Positions 18,171 through 26,936 of a stretch of DNA of 64,000 nucleotides are shown here, in pieces. Made by a program: the position numbers and the translations under genes. The stretch spans positions 1-64,000 of the forward strand of contig JAAVCG010000036.1 in assembly GCA_014802435.1 (NCBI GenBank), read 5' to 3'. The stretch's first letter is position 1, and every line of letters begins with the position of its first letter. The notes below the pieces were generated by a model. The model was not told the DNA's origin and made no database searches. It saw nothing but the letters and a program-made list of their open reading frames with translations. This stretch comes from Bacteroides sp. (GTDB lineage Bacteria > Bacteroidota > Bacteroidia > Bacteroidales > Muribaculaceae).

Positions 18171-18290
18171 GACACCGGGCTCCGTGGCGCACTCGTCACG
18201 GTGGCGCGTCAGCGACATAGATGACTCAACAAAGGAGAAAAATGTGGAGCTTGCGCTCCATCGTGGCGGGGGACCACGATGACCGGTCAT
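18171..18290. repeat. Structured repeat B, copy 2
   Basis: Aligns along its length with 17866-17986. The left arm GACACCGGGCTCCGTGGCGC is well kept while the right arm (18271-18290) has decayed. Confidence 0.75.
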
Positions 18291-18297
18291 CTACTCT

Positions 18298-18390
18298 ATG
18301 GAAAGGCGGATTCCGATCCGCCGCCACGTCCAATGGCCCGCAAATCTATACGGCTTGCGCGAGGTGGCGGCGGATTGGAATCCGCCTATA
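18298..18390. repeat. REP-like inverted pair, copy 3
   Basis: Left unit 18298-18325 is intact. The right unit begins at 18366 but breaks off after CCGCCTATAGG, so its outer end is truncated. Spacing to the previous pair is about 300 bp, the period of the array. Confidence 0.8.
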
Positions 18391-18429
18391 GGGACGCAGA
18401 CCCAAACTTTAAACACTATACTTTAAACA

Positions 18430-18470
18430 AAAAAACGGTGCCACCATCCCCGGGGGCACCGTCTTTTTTT
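18430..18470 (-). terminator. Terminator of dnaK, probably bidirectional
   Basis: Stem ACGGTGCC / GGCACCGT (18435-18442 with 18455-18462). On the minus strand it is followed by TTTTTTTG, on the plus strand by CTTTTTTT. It lies 15 bp beyond the dnaK stop codon. Confidence 0.8.
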
Positions 18471-18484
18471 GTTATTATCAATCT

Positions 18485-20380
18485 TTATTTCACTTCTTCG
18501 AAGTCTACGTCAGAGATTTCGGGTTCGTCATTTCCGGGAGCGGCACCGGGGGCACCTGCTCCGGGGTTGGCGGCCTGCTGCTGGGCATTGAGGATGTCCT
18601 GCTGAGCGGCACCGAAAGTAGCTTCAATTTCCTTGATAGCAGCTTCAATAGCGGCAACGTCCTGAGCCTTGTGGGCATCTTTCAGTTTTGCCACGGCAGC
18701 CTCGATTGCGGCTTTCTTGTCGGCGGGAATCTTATCGCCGAACTCAGCGAGCTGCTTCTCGGTCTGGAAAATCATAGAGTCAGCCTTATTGATGGTGTCG
18801 ATGCGTTCCTTTTCCTTGGCGTCGGCAGCGGCGTTAGCTTCAGCTTCTTCCTTCATACGCTTGATTTCAGCGTCGGTCAGGCCACTTGAGGCTTCAATAC
18901 GGATGCTCTGTTCCTTGCCGGTTGCTTTATCCTTGGCGCTGACGTTGAGAATACCGTTAGCGTCGACTTCAAAGGTGACTTCAATCTGCGGGATACCACG
19001 GGGAGCGGGAGCGATGCCGTCGAGGTGGAATTTTCCGAGCACCTTGTCGTCCTTGGCCATGGGGCGTTCGCCCTGAAGCACTACGATTTCTACAGAGGGC
19101 TGATTATCAGCGGCCGTAGAGAAGGTTTCGCTCTTACGGGTAGGAATAGTGGTGTTAGCTTCAATGAGCTTGGTCATCACTCCGCCGAGGGTTTCAATAC
19201 CAACTGACAGAGGCACAACGTCAAGCAGAAGCACATCCTTCACATCGCCGGCGAGCACACCGCCCTGAATTGCAGCGCCTACGGCAACTACTTCGTCAGG
19301 GTTAACGCCCTTTGAGGGTTCCTTGCCGAAGATTTCCTTAACCTTCTGCTGGATTGCGGGGATACGGGTAGAACCACCAACAAGGATGACTTCGTGGATG
19401 TCTTCCTTAGTGAGGCCGGCATCTTCCAGGGCCTTGCGGCAGGGTTCGACAGTGGCCTGAATCAGGAGGTCAGCGAGCTGCTCGAACTTGGCGCGGGTAA
19501 GGGTCTTAACCAGGTGTTTGGGCAGACCGTTAACGGGCATGATGTAAGGGAGGTTGATTTCGGTTGAAGTGGAGCTTGAGAGCTCAATCTTAGCCTTTTC
19601 AGCGGCTTCCTTCAGGCGCTGGAGGGCCATGGGGTCCATTCGGAGGTCAACGCCTTCTTCTTTCTGGAATTCGTCAGCGAGCCAGTCAATGATAACCTGG
19701 TCGAAGTCATCACCGCCAAGGTGAGTATCACCATTGGTAGACTTCACTTCGAAGACGCCGTCGCCGAGTTCAAGGATGGAGATATCGAAAGTACCGCCAC
19801 CGAGGTCAAATACGGCAATTTTCTGGTCCTTGCCGTCCTTGTCGAGGCCATAAGCCAGGGCCGCGGCAGTAGGTTCATTGACGATACGGCGCACCTTGAG
19901 ACCGGCAATTTCGCCTGCTTCCTTAGTGGCCTGACGCTGAGAGTCATTGAAGTAAGCCGGAACGGTGATTACGGCTTCGTCAACGGGCTGGCCGAGGTAA
20001 TCTTCAGCGGTCTTCTTCATTTTCTGAAGAATCATTGCCGAGATTTCCTGGGGAGAATATTCCTTGCCGTCGATGTCGACGCGAGGAGTATCGTTAGCGC
20101 CACATACAACCTTGTAAGGGACGCGCTTGATTTCATTTTCTACGTCCTGGCAACGTTCGCCCATGAAACGCTTGATAGAGTAGATTGTGCGCTTAGGGTT
20201 AGTGATAGCCTGACGTTTTGCGGGTTCACCGACTTTGCGTTCGCCGCCGTCAGTGAATGCTACGACTGAAGGAGTCGTGTTTCGGCCCTCGCTGTTAGGA
20301 ATAACAACGGGGTCTTTACCTTCAAGAACTGCCACGCACGAGTTAGTCGTGCCGAGGTCAATACCAATAATTTTTCCCAT
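18485..20380 (-). CDS. dnaK: Molecular chaperone DnaK (Hsp70)
   Basis: 631 residues. ATP-dependent chaperone that binds exposed hydrophobic peptides with DnaJ and GrpE; neither partner gene is adjacent. The three Hsp70 signatures are present: [13 protein letters not shown] at the N-terminus, [17 protein letters not shown] at about 193-209, and [19 protein letters not shown] at about 330-350. The substrate-binding region has [18 protein letters not shown], and the tail ends [13 protein letters not shown], the usual acidic C-terminus. The gene is monocistronic with a strong terminator. Upstream there is a sigma-54-like -24/-12 motif and a palindrome shared with groES, and no CIRCE-type inverted repeat was seen. 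Confidence 0.97.
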   Translation of the reverse strand: MGKIIGIDLGTTNSCVAVLEGKDPVVIPNSEGRNTTPSVVAFTDGGERKVGEPAKRQAITNPKRTIYSIKRFMGERCQDVENEIKRVPYKVVCGANDTPRVDIDGKEYSPQEISAMILQKMKKTAEDYLGQPVDEAVITVPAYFNDSQRQATKEAGEIAGLKVRRIVNEPTAAALAYGLDKDGKDQKIAVFDLGGGTFDISILELGDGVFEVKSTNGDTHLGGDDFDQVIIDWLADEFQKEEGVDLRMDPMALQRLKEAAEKAKIELSSSTSTEINLPYIMPVNGLPKHLVKTLTRAKFEQLADLLIQATVEPCRKALEDAGLTKEDIHEVILVGGSTRIPAIQQKVKEIFGKEPSKGVNPDEVVAVGAAIQGGVLAGDVKDVLLLDVVPLSVGIETLGGVMTKLIEANTTIPTRKSETFSTAADNQPSVEIVVLQGERPMAKDDKVLGKFHLDGIAPAPRGIPQIEVTFEVDANGILNVSAKDKATGKEQSIRIEASSGLTDAEIKRMKEEAEANAAADAKEKERIDTINKADSMIFQTEKQLAEFGDKIPADKKAAIEAAVAKLKDAHKAQDVAAIEAAIKEIEATFGAAQQDILNAQQQAANPGAGAPGAAPGNDEPEISDVDFEEVK

Positions 20381-20440
20381 AATAGTTTTTAGAGTTTTGT
20401 TAGTTTCTACTTGAAATATTTGTTTTACGTTACATCAAAG

Positions 20441-20457
20441 TAACAAATAACGTGCCA
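20441..20457 (-). promoter_or_regulatory. Sigma-54-like promoter of dnaK
   Basis: On the minus strand TGGCACG-TTAT-TTGTT: the GG and the GT doublets are separated by exactly 10 nt as in RpoN promoters (consensus TGGCACG-N4-TTGCW), with the -12 C replaced by T. It lies 61 nt upstream of the dnaK ATG. Confidence 0.55.
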
Positions 20458-20479
20458 AAAAAGTTGACACGGGTTGCGG

Positions 20480-20496
20480 ACTGACAAAATGGCAGT
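20480..20496. promoter_or_regulatory. Palindromic operator-like site upstream of dnaK
   Basis: ACTGACA-AAA-TGGCAGT, one mismatch from a perfect 7-3-7 palindrome. The same palindrome, perfect, lies at 49658-49674 upstream of groES. Its centre is 45 nt from the -12 doublet; at groES the distance is 35 nt. Confidence 0.6.
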
Positions 20497-20501
20497 CGAC
20501 A

Positions 20502-20532
20502 AAAAAAACGGCGCCACAAAGCATGGCGCCGC
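20502..20532 (-). terminator. Terminator of the large secreted protein gene
   Basis: Stem GGCGCCA / TGGCGCC (20510-20516 with 20524-20530), followed on the minus strand by GTTTTTTTT. It lies 30 bp after the stop codon at 20563. Confidence 0.85.
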
Positions 20533-20562
20533 CTTTCAGCTAATTGGAATTTATAATTAAGA

Positions 20563-23500
20563 TTACTTCACGAGTACTTTCTGACCGTTGACAATGTTGA
20601 TGCCCTTGACAGGCGCAGCGAGCTTGCGTCCCTGAACGTCATAAACCTTAACGGCAGAGTCGGCAGAAGTGATTTCGCTGATGCCGGTAGTGTCAACAGT
20701 AGCGGAGCGAACAACGCCCTGGAAGTCAGAGTCGGCATGATAAGCATAGTATTCAACGTTGCCGTCCTTGACAACCATGGTGTGGACATTGCCGGACTTT
20801 TCGGCCTTGGTGAAGTCGCCATGGTCAAGAGCGCGGCTCTGAGCGGCGGAGGCAGCAGTCTGACGGTAGTATACGTCATAGTCAGCAGAAGCAGTGGTCA
20901 CGGTAACGAGTACATTGCCCTCCTCATCCAGAGAGACGTTATAGCCATCTTCGTCCTGGATTGCTACCATAGTGTTGGGGTTGATAGTGTAGACGGGATA
21001 AAGGGTTTCTTCTTCGTCTTCAATATGGTTAACGGTGATGTAAGCCTTGAATCCGGGGATATAGTCGTAACCTTCCTGCCACATGCTGTATTCACGGAAG
21101 TTATTGATGTGAGAGGCATGGAGAGTGAAGAAGTCCTTAGATTCATCGTTAGGCACTGCGGTGAAGCTGCCCTTGAGGTTACCGGCCTTGGTAGATTCGC
21201 CGGTGAAGTCATAGGCGATGGGGAGGGAAACGTAGGTAATCCAGTCACGGTCAGTAGCCGTACCGTTGATGTAGTCATCATTGTCAATGTCAGCATCGCC
21301 ATCATAGAAGAGGAGTGCGACCTGACCGGCGGGGATGATTACGCGGCCATCTTCCTGGGGAGCGATAGCAGTAGCGTGAACGTGGTTAACGTCGGGCTTG
21401 CCGGTATAGTCAGTGCCGTCAAATACGCCGGTATAGGCAGTTACGTGATAGTCAGCGGGCACTTCGAGAGCCACAGGAGAATAGACAGATGACCAGCCGT
21501 CGTCGCCATATTCATCGTCCATACCAACGACGTTATAGAAAGTCACAGGGAGCTCATGGACGCGCTCGATGTACCATTGATAGCCTTCGTCAGAGCCACT
21601 GCCGGCATTAGCAGAGGTGCCGTTACCGCCGCCGTGGAGGTGACGGTGTTCGCTATCATCACCGCCATCAGTGTGGATTACGTAGCTACCATTGTCCTGA
21701 TAAGAGAAGTTAACATGGTCAGAGGCGGTTTCAGAGCCTTCAAGAGTGGTGAGCCAAGATTCGTTATTGTTAGCGCCGCGGCCCAGACGGGGCAGAACGA
21801 GACCGTCTTCAAAGGCGATTACGGTATAGTTCACCTTGCCGGGGTCAGCGTTAGTGTCATTTGCACGAACATAGAACACGGTGTTGGAGCGAGTGCCGTC
21901 AGTGGTCATGGCGAGGGCGTCATGCTGTACAGCCTTACCGCCGGAGAGGGCTGAGAGATACTTGCTGTTCTGGCGGTTGCGCAGGCGATAGAGGCCTTCG
22001 GTCATTTCATTGAACTGGAGGTCATCAGCGTTGATGCCGGTGATGTCTAGACCTTCAACGGCCTTGAGGATTTCCTCTTCAGTAGCTTCATCACCCTTTG
22101 CGAGGATTGAGCTTGCATATTCATAGTTAGCGGCAAAGTCGCCGGAGGGGTCGCTATACTGACCGGGGTTGTTACCAATGGCACCGCTGCCAATCATGTA
22201 CTCAACGCGCTTGAAAGCAGCTTCAAGGTTATGATTGTTATAGGCATCAATCAGCGGCTTGACGTTTTCAAGGGTGGGGTTAGCCTTTGCGGCAGCGATT
22301 TCAGAGTCAGAGGCGAAGAGGGCGAGTTCAGCGAAGTCATCATCAGTCAGCGGATAGACGCGCATAATACCGCCGCCATCGGTGCCTGAATTATGAACAT
22401 AAACTGACAGGAAACCATCACCGCCGAAGTCATTCAGCCAGCCTGAATTTGACTCATTGACTTTGAGGAAGAAGTCACCGTCTTCACGAGGCTTGAACAT
22501 CAGAGGAGTTCCTTCTTCTTCAAGGGAGGCATGGGCGTGGTTCCAGTCAGAAGTGGTCTGAGTGAACTTGACGGCCTTGTCAGTATCATAGAGAGTATGG
22601 AGCAGATAGACCTGATCGTCGCCTTCGCCTTCAACGGTGAAGTACCAGAGGCGTTCGGGAACGAGACGATTGAGAGTTGCCTGAGCGTTTTCGCGGCGGG
22701 TTTCAATTTCGCCGGTAGAAATCATGTAACGGATAGCGCCGCAAGCATCCTCAGAGGGACGGATACGGAGGCGGTAAACCTTGCCGGGGATAACTTCGCG
22801 TTCCCAGCTACCTTCAAGGGTGAGCACCATTCCGGGAGCGACGGTCATATTACCGGTGCTGCTGGTGATATTGGTGATGTTGAAGTCACCCTTGTTCATG
22901 TTGCTGATGTGTGACTCCAGACTTTCAACGGGGTTCTTACCCAGCGGCATGTTGACAACCTGGTCTTCAACGTCCATACCGTTGATGGCGGGGAATTTAA
23001 CAGTGACGGGAACAGCATTTACTTCCTCGGCCTTCACCAGGTCAAACTGCACGGCAGTACCCTGGATAGTGGCGTCAGCCCAGTAAGAGAGCTTAACGGG
23101 GCCGGTATTGGTGTGGACATACGGGTAAGCCGTACGGTTTGAGCTGGCATTATAGAACTTAGAGTTAGTAATCTGGAGGAAGAAACGGGTATTATCCTTT
23201 TGCACGCCATAATAGTCAGTATAGTCGGCAGGCATTGCTACGAGCTGGAATTTAGCGGCTTGGGATTCATCAGTCGTTGCGAGAATGTTATGACGCGAGG
23301 GCATGCTCTGGTCATCAATCGTGCCACCACGAACAGAGATGTAAGCACCGGTACCAACATTCTGAACCGAGAATACTTTTCCGGAGAAAGTGCCGGAGTT
23401 CAAAGCATCCCAGTCATCGGGCTTAGAAGCCTCTTCCACGACGAGTTTCCAAATCAGAGCAGTATTGTCAGTGGTTTCCGTGGCAATATTGTAGTCTTCG

Positions 23501-23733
23501 TGTAAAAAGAAGAGCTGATTGACTCCGGTGTGTTGAACCATTCTTTCACCGCGAGACATGTCGCCATTGGCATTATTGGCGTGAGCGCGGATGAAATAAG
23601 TGCCGGTCTCCAAATCGTCAATAGACGAGACCGCAGCGCCCTGAGAATACACTACCGAAGTAGTCTCCTGAGCGAAAACTGCCGAGAACCCCATTAAGGT
23701 CGCAACAGTTGCAGTTAGTAAATGTTTTTTCAT
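20563..23733 (-). CDS. Large secreted protein of unknown function with sorting-type C-terminus
   Basis: 1056 residues. A signal peptide (MKKHLLTATVATLMGFSAVFA) is followed by a module starting LETGTYFIRAHANNANGD that resembles the ricin-like repeats in the GH20 enzyme at 13.7 kb (GKYYRL...). A second related module begins about residue 580 (MTEGLYRLRNRQNSKYLSAL). No catalytic signature is recognised. The region from about 750 is rich in Asp, Tyr and aromatic beta-strand sequence. The tail, VKVYDVQGRKLAAPVKGINI..VNGQKVLVK, is a type-A sorting-type domain, so surface export is inferred. The gene is single, with its own promoter and terminator. A glycan-binding role is a guess from the ricin-like look. 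Confidence 0.75.
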   Translation of the reverse strand: MKKHLLTATVATLMGFSAVFAQETTSVVYSQGAAVSSIDDLETGTYFIRAHANNANGDMSRGERMVQHTGVNQLFFLHEDYNIATETTDNTALIWKLVVEEASKPDDWDALNSGTFSGKVFSVQNVGTGAYISVRGGTIDDQSMPSRHNILATTDESQAAKFQLVAMPADYTDYYGVQKDNTRFFLQITNSKFYNASSNRTAYPYVHTNTGPVKLSYWADATIQGTAVQFDLVKAEEVNAVPVTVKFPAINGMDVEDQVVNMPLGKNPVESLESHISNMNKGDFNITNITSSTGNMTVAPGMVLTLEGSWEREVIPGKVYRLRIRPSEDACGAIRYMISTGEIETRRENAQATLNRLVPERLWYFTVEGEGDDQVYLLHTLYDTDKAVKFTQTTSDWNHAHASLEEEGTPLMFKPREDGDFFLKVNESNSGWLNDFGGDGFLSVYVHNSGTDGGGIMRVYPLTDDDFAELALFASDSEIAAAKANPTLENVKPLIDAYNNHNLEAAFKRVEYMIGSGAIGNNPGQYSDPSGDFAANYEYASSILAKGDEATEEEILKAVEGLDITGINADDLQFNEMTEGLYRLRNRQNSKYLSALSGGKAVQHDALAMTTDGTRSNTVFYVRANDTNADPGKVNYTVIAFEDGLVLPRLGRGANNNESWLTTLEGSETASDHVNFSYQDNGSYVIHTDGGDDSEHRHLHGGGNGTSANAGSGSDEGYQWYIERVHELPVTFYNVVGMDDEYGDDGWSSVYSPVALEVPADYHVTAYTGVFDGTDYTGKPDVNHVHATAIAPQEDGRVIIPAGQVALLFYDGDADIDNDDYINGTATDRDWITYVSLPIAYDFTGESTKAGNLKGSFTAVPNDESKDFFTLHASHINNFREYSMWQEGYDYIPGFKAYITVNHIEDEEETLYPVYTINPNTMVAIQDEDGYNVSLDEEGNVLVTVTTASADYDVYYRQTAASAAQSRALDHGDFTKAEKSGNVHTMVVKDGNVEYYAYHADSDFQGVVRSATVDTTGISEITSADSAVKVYDVQGRKLAAPVKGINIVNGQKVLVK

Positions 23734-23815
23734 GAAAAAAATGTGTTTTTTTGATAAATATTTGTGATCGATAATTGATAGGAGAAAAATGAGGAGGATA
23801 TTCCCCCCACGGGCG

Positions 23816-23846
23816 CAAAGATAATATATTTTTTTAAATTGTGCAA
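23816..23846 (-). promoter_or_regulatory. Promoter of the large secreted protein gene
   Basis: Minus strand: TATCTTTG at 23816-23823 and TTG at 23844-23846, spaced 20 nt. The leader to the ATG is about 80 nt. Confidence 0.6.
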
Positions 23847-23981
23847 TAGAATTGAGTAAAATTCGCCGGTTGAATTGATTTTTCGTTCCCGGATATACAC
23901 AATTATCATAGTATAAGTTAATTATATGTGATTCGTAAGCACACGGATAGCCCGGTAGGGCTTCGTCATCGCCTCAGACAG

Positions 23982-24009
23982 TGCGGCGGATCGGAATCCG
24001 CCTTTCCAT
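23982..24009 (-). repeat. Single REP-like unit downstream of the sialidase/CotH cluster
   Basis: Palindrome core GGCGGATTCCGATCCGCC on the minus strand preceded by ATGGAAA, 170 bp beyond the stop codon of the M18 aminopeptidase gene. Between 23850 and 23981 nothing else is recognised. Confidence 0.8.
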
Positions 24010-24039
24010 ATAGAGCATCGGAGAGGGTTATGTCTGCGC

Positions 24040-24165
24040 CAAAACGTCGCCTCTCCGAGGCTCGCTATTCCGTAGGGGTCTTACCTGTCCCCAGGCTTGC
24101 GCCTGGGGTTGGCAATGACATCGCCTCTCCGAGGCGGTTTTCTATCTCATAGAGAGGCGGTTGTA
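24040..24165. repeat. Hairpin-rich intergenic repeat region with repeat C, copy 2
   Basis: Contains hairpin CCCCAGGC-TTGC-GCCTGGGG (24089-24108), hairpin CGCCTC-TCC-GAGGCG (24122-24136), a second copy of GTCGCCTCTCCGAGG (24046-24060) and the inverted 25 bp repeat C at 24111-24135. Some of these may serve as terminator for the M18 gene. No coding potential is apparent. Confidence 0.6.
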
Positions 24166-24180
24166 TCGGGGTATGGGAAA

Positions 24181-25485
24181 TCAGAGGGCGGCGGAGAAGG
24201 CGCGGATGGTGAGGGCAATGTCGGTCAGGGAGGCCGTTTCGCGGGCGGAGTGCATTGACCAGAGGGAGATGCCCATGTCGACGCCGTCAATATCGAGGGT
24301 TGAGGTCAGGATATTTCCGAGGGTAGAGCCGCCGGGAGAGTCAGAATGATTGACAAATTCCTGCACGGGGACGTCGACCATGGCGCAAATCTGCTTGAAT
24401 CGGGCAGCGGAGAGCGCATCGGTCATGTATTTGCAGTTGGCATTGACCTTGATGACCGGTCCGGCGCCAAGGCGGGGGAGATTGACGGGGTCCATCTTCT
24501 CCAGATAGTTAGGATGGGCAGCATGGGCACAGTCGGCCGAGATGAAGAATGAGCGGGCCAGCAGGGCAAGGAATTGCTCATCAGTGGCCTCGGCGGCAAT
24601 CCGGCGCAGGATATTGCGCAAAACGGGCGAGTGAGCGCCCTGTCGGGTAGCCGAGCCGGTTTCCTCATTATCAAAAATGGCTGCGACGCGGGTGTTTTCC
24701 CCTTCGCCGGCCTCAAGGAGGGCCTGAATGGCACACCAGGCCATGGCGAGGTCGTCCAGGCGTCCGCAATTAATCCAGGAGCTGTCGGCGCCGATGCGCT
24801 CGGGGCCCTGGAGGTCATAGAGAGTGATGTCAAAGTCAATAATCTGCTCAGGGTCAATCTCCAAATGGTTAGCCAAGAGATTGCGCACGGCGTCCTTACC
24901 GCCGAGCGTCTTGCTGACGTAGCCAAGAATCGGCAGCATATCTTTTTGGACCGAGAGAGGCACACCCTCATTGACGGCACGATTGAAATGGATTGCCAGG
25001 CGGGGAATCACGAGGCGGGGTTCATCGAGGCGTACAATGCGGCTCTCAAGCTCCAGGGGGAAGTCAAAGTCAGGGCAGACAATGACGCGGCCACACAGAC
25101 CGAGAGGCCTGTCCATCCACGAGGAGAGAATCACCCCGCCATACTTTTCAACATTGAGCTTGACCATCAGGTCCGCGCCTCCGGAGCAAGCCCCGACGGG
25201 CATTTCCGGGTTAGGTTTGAGGCGGAATCCCGGCGAGTCAGAATGAGCGGCAATCAGGCGGAACGGGGAGGCGGCGGGTTCTTCGCCGGCGATGAAGGCA
25301 AAGATTGCCGAGTCATTTTTAATGACGAAGTGGCGCCCTCCGGGCTGCACATTCCAGCAGAAGTCACTCTCGCGGAGCTCCGTAAAGTCCTCGATTCTCA
25401 GCAGGTCAGCAATGGTTTCAACGGCATTGAAATTGCTGACGGCAGCCGTCATGAAATCAAAAATATCAGTCTTCCCAGAGGCCAT
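24181..25485 (-). CDS. M18 family aminopeptidase (aspartyl aminopeptidase type)
   Basis: 434 residues from the ATG at 25485, which overlaps the end of the upstream CotH gene by 20 bp. M18 enzymes are cytosolic dodecameric zinc peptidases that remove N-terminal acidic residues. Metal-binding parts are visible: AAHSDSPGFRLKP (His and Asp ligands), FDNEETGSATRQGA (ligand Glu), ADCAHAAHPNY, and the C-terminal VNHSDSPGGSTLGNI and SMHSARETA. No signal peptide, in contrast to the five genes upstream. It is the last gene of the sialidase/CotH cluster; its link to the secreted proteins may only be co-transcription. Confidence 0.88.
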   Translation of the reverse strand: MASGKTDIFDFMTAAVSNFNAVETIADLLRIEDFTELRESDFCWNVQPGGRHFVIKNDSAIFAFIAGEEPAASPFRLIAAHSDSPGFRLKPNPEMPVGACSGGADLMVKLNVEKYGGVILSSWMDRPLGLCGRVIVCPDFDFPLELESRIVRLDEPRLVIPRLAIHFNRAVNEGVPLSVQKDMLPILGYVSKTLGGKDAVRNLLANHLEIDPEQIIDFDITLYDLQGPERIGADSSWINCGRLDDLAMAWCAIQALLEAGEGENTRVAAIFDNEETGSATRQGAHSPVLRNILRRIAAEATDEQFLALLARSFFISADCAHAAHPNYLEKMDPVNLPRLGAGPVIKVNANCKYMTDALSAARFKQICAMVDVPVQEFVNHSDSPGGSTLGNILTSTLDIDGVDMGISLWSMHSARETASLTDIALTIRAFSAAL

Positions 25486-26935
25486 AGTTAGGGTCAGAAT
25501 TAATGTAATCGAATCGGTTTTGAATCCATTGGCGGAGGGTTTCAACTTGTGATTCCCAACCGACGTATTGGTCACGATAGCCGGCCTGGAGGGCGGCAGA
25601 GGGAGTCATTGATGCGGCATATTCATCAAAAGCGGCCCAGAACTCGGCCTGCTTGTTCTGATAGAAGTCATCCCATATTTCCTTAAACTTGGCAAGGAAG
25701 ACTTCATTATTGCAGAGGGCATAGAAAAACTCGTTGCCGCCCTGATTTGAGCTGCTTCCGAAGCCGATGAGGGGATTTTCATAATTCGGATAAGTCACGG
25801 GGTTCCACCACCATGAATCGCCCTGTTGGCCCTTGGTATAGGTGGGCTGATAGCCATAGGCCCAGTCAAAGTCCCAGCAGGGGCCGAATTCCCAGAGTCC
25901 GCCGATGGTTTTATGGAGATAGACGCTCTTTGGATGGTTCAGTTCCTGATTGCAGGCAATGTCATAAACCATTACGTATTTAACCAGGGTTTCCAGATTG
26001 CATTGGCTGAAAATCTTGGTGGGATTCTCAGTGGCAGCGGCGTCAAAGAGCTCTTCGAGGTCACTGCGCCAATAGTCAAGCCAGGTTTCGCGCTCGGCAT
26101 AATCTTCAGGGGCATCGGGATCCTTGATTCGGATGGGGATACCATAATGCGAGTCAGTTGAGGGATACTCGTCTTCGTCGGCGGAGTTGGTGTCCAGTTC
26201 AAAAAGTATGGAGTTGGGTTCATCTTCCTTCGAGAGGTCGACGGAGCCATTGTTGATGCCGACTTTTTCAGTCAACTGGTATGCACCCTTATAGTTTCCG
26301 TTAAGGTAAACGTCAACGGCGAGGGAGCGATTGATAAACGGCATCCCAATGACCTTACCGAAGGCAAAGGCGGCATGATTTTTCATCATGGAGCCGTCAA
26401 GATAGTTGGCGAGGAGGACCAGATTTTTGGCCTTATGGATATTGCCAAGCTTCTGTTTTTCAGTGAATTTCAGGCGATAAGGCTTCTTGCTGTGGCTCCA
26501 GGTTGAGTTACCGCGTCCGCGAATCTTCACGGGGCAGACCACGTCTTCATAGATTCCGCGTCCATTAAAGGTCATTGTGCCGTCAAGATAGACCGTCTTG
26601 GAGACAATTTCCGTTACGGGCATTCCTTCATAGTAATATCCAAACGTCTCATCATAGGTTTTGAGGTCGGTTTCAATATCAATGCGGCAGACGTTAGGGC
26701 CGATGACAAAACGGTCAATGGCTCCAAGGGAGATTGATTGAGCGCCGTCGGCCTCGGTATTTACGGTCATGGTTCCGGCATCTTCATCAAAGCTGATGTC
26801 GAGTACCTCGTTCATGTCATATTGGGTGAAATTCTTAGCCGAGGGATAATATATGTGGAGCCAGGGGTCCTGAGCGGATGAGGAAAGCACCCCGAGGGCC
26901 ATCAGTGCGAGTGAAAGAAATGACTTGATTTTCAT
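25466..26935 (-). CDS. Secreted CotH-domain protein, copy 1
   Basis: 489 residues with a signal peptide (SFLSLALMALGVLSSSAQ). Residues about 22-80 form a short beta module (PWLHIYYPSAKNFTQYDMNEV...) seen in related form in its neighbours. The CotH domain covers about 115-460: RGRGNSTWSHSKKPYRLKF (139-157), NYLDGSMMKNHAAF, NQELNHPKSVYLHK (329-342) and CWDFDWAYGY (353-362). CotH proteins are atypical kinases related to spore coat CotH; the DFDWAYG segment probably corresponds to their metal-binding Asp motif. Substrate unknown. Start codon lies 1 bp after the upstream gene ends, so the two are tightly coupled. It is a diverged paralogue of the CotH protein at 28219-29835. Confidence 0.85.
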   Translation of the reverse strand: MKIKSFLSLALMALGVLSSSAQDPWLHIYYPSAKNFTQYDMNEVLDISFDEDAGTMTVNTEADGAQSISLGAIDRFVIGPNVCRIDIETDLKTYDETFGYYYEGMPVTEIVSKTVYLDGTMTFNGRGIYEDVVCPVKIRGRGNSTWSHSKKPYRLKFTEKQKLGNIHKAKNLVLLANYLDGSMMKNHAAFAFGKVIGMPFINRSLAVDVYLNGNYKGAYQLTEKVGINNGSVDLSKEDEPNSILFELDTNSADEDEYPSTDSHYGIPIRIKDPDAPEDYAERETWLDYWRSDLEELFDAAATENPTKIFSQCNLETLVKYVMVYDIACNQELNHPKSVYLHKTIGGLWEFGPCWDFDWAYGYQPTYTKGQQGDSWWWNPVTYPNYENPLIGFGSSSNQGGNEFFYALCNNEVFLAKFKEIWDDFYQNKQAEFWAAFDEYAASMTPSAALQAGYRDQYVGWESQVETLRQWIQNRFDYINSDPNYGLWED

Positions 26936-26936
26936 C

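Noticed and set aside
17703..18392. CRISPR array
   Set aside because: The repeats are about 300 bp apart, palindromic, in facing pairs, and the spacers between them are themselves repeated; no cas gene is near.
17619..18605. Several small open frames in the REP array
   Set aside because: All run through the GC-rich palindromes in multiple frames and have no independent support.
20381..20500. CIRCE element or sigma-32 promoter for dnaK
   Set aside because: No TTAGCACTC-type inverted repeat and no CTTGAAA/CCCCAT pair with proper spacing; the sigma-54-like motif fits better.
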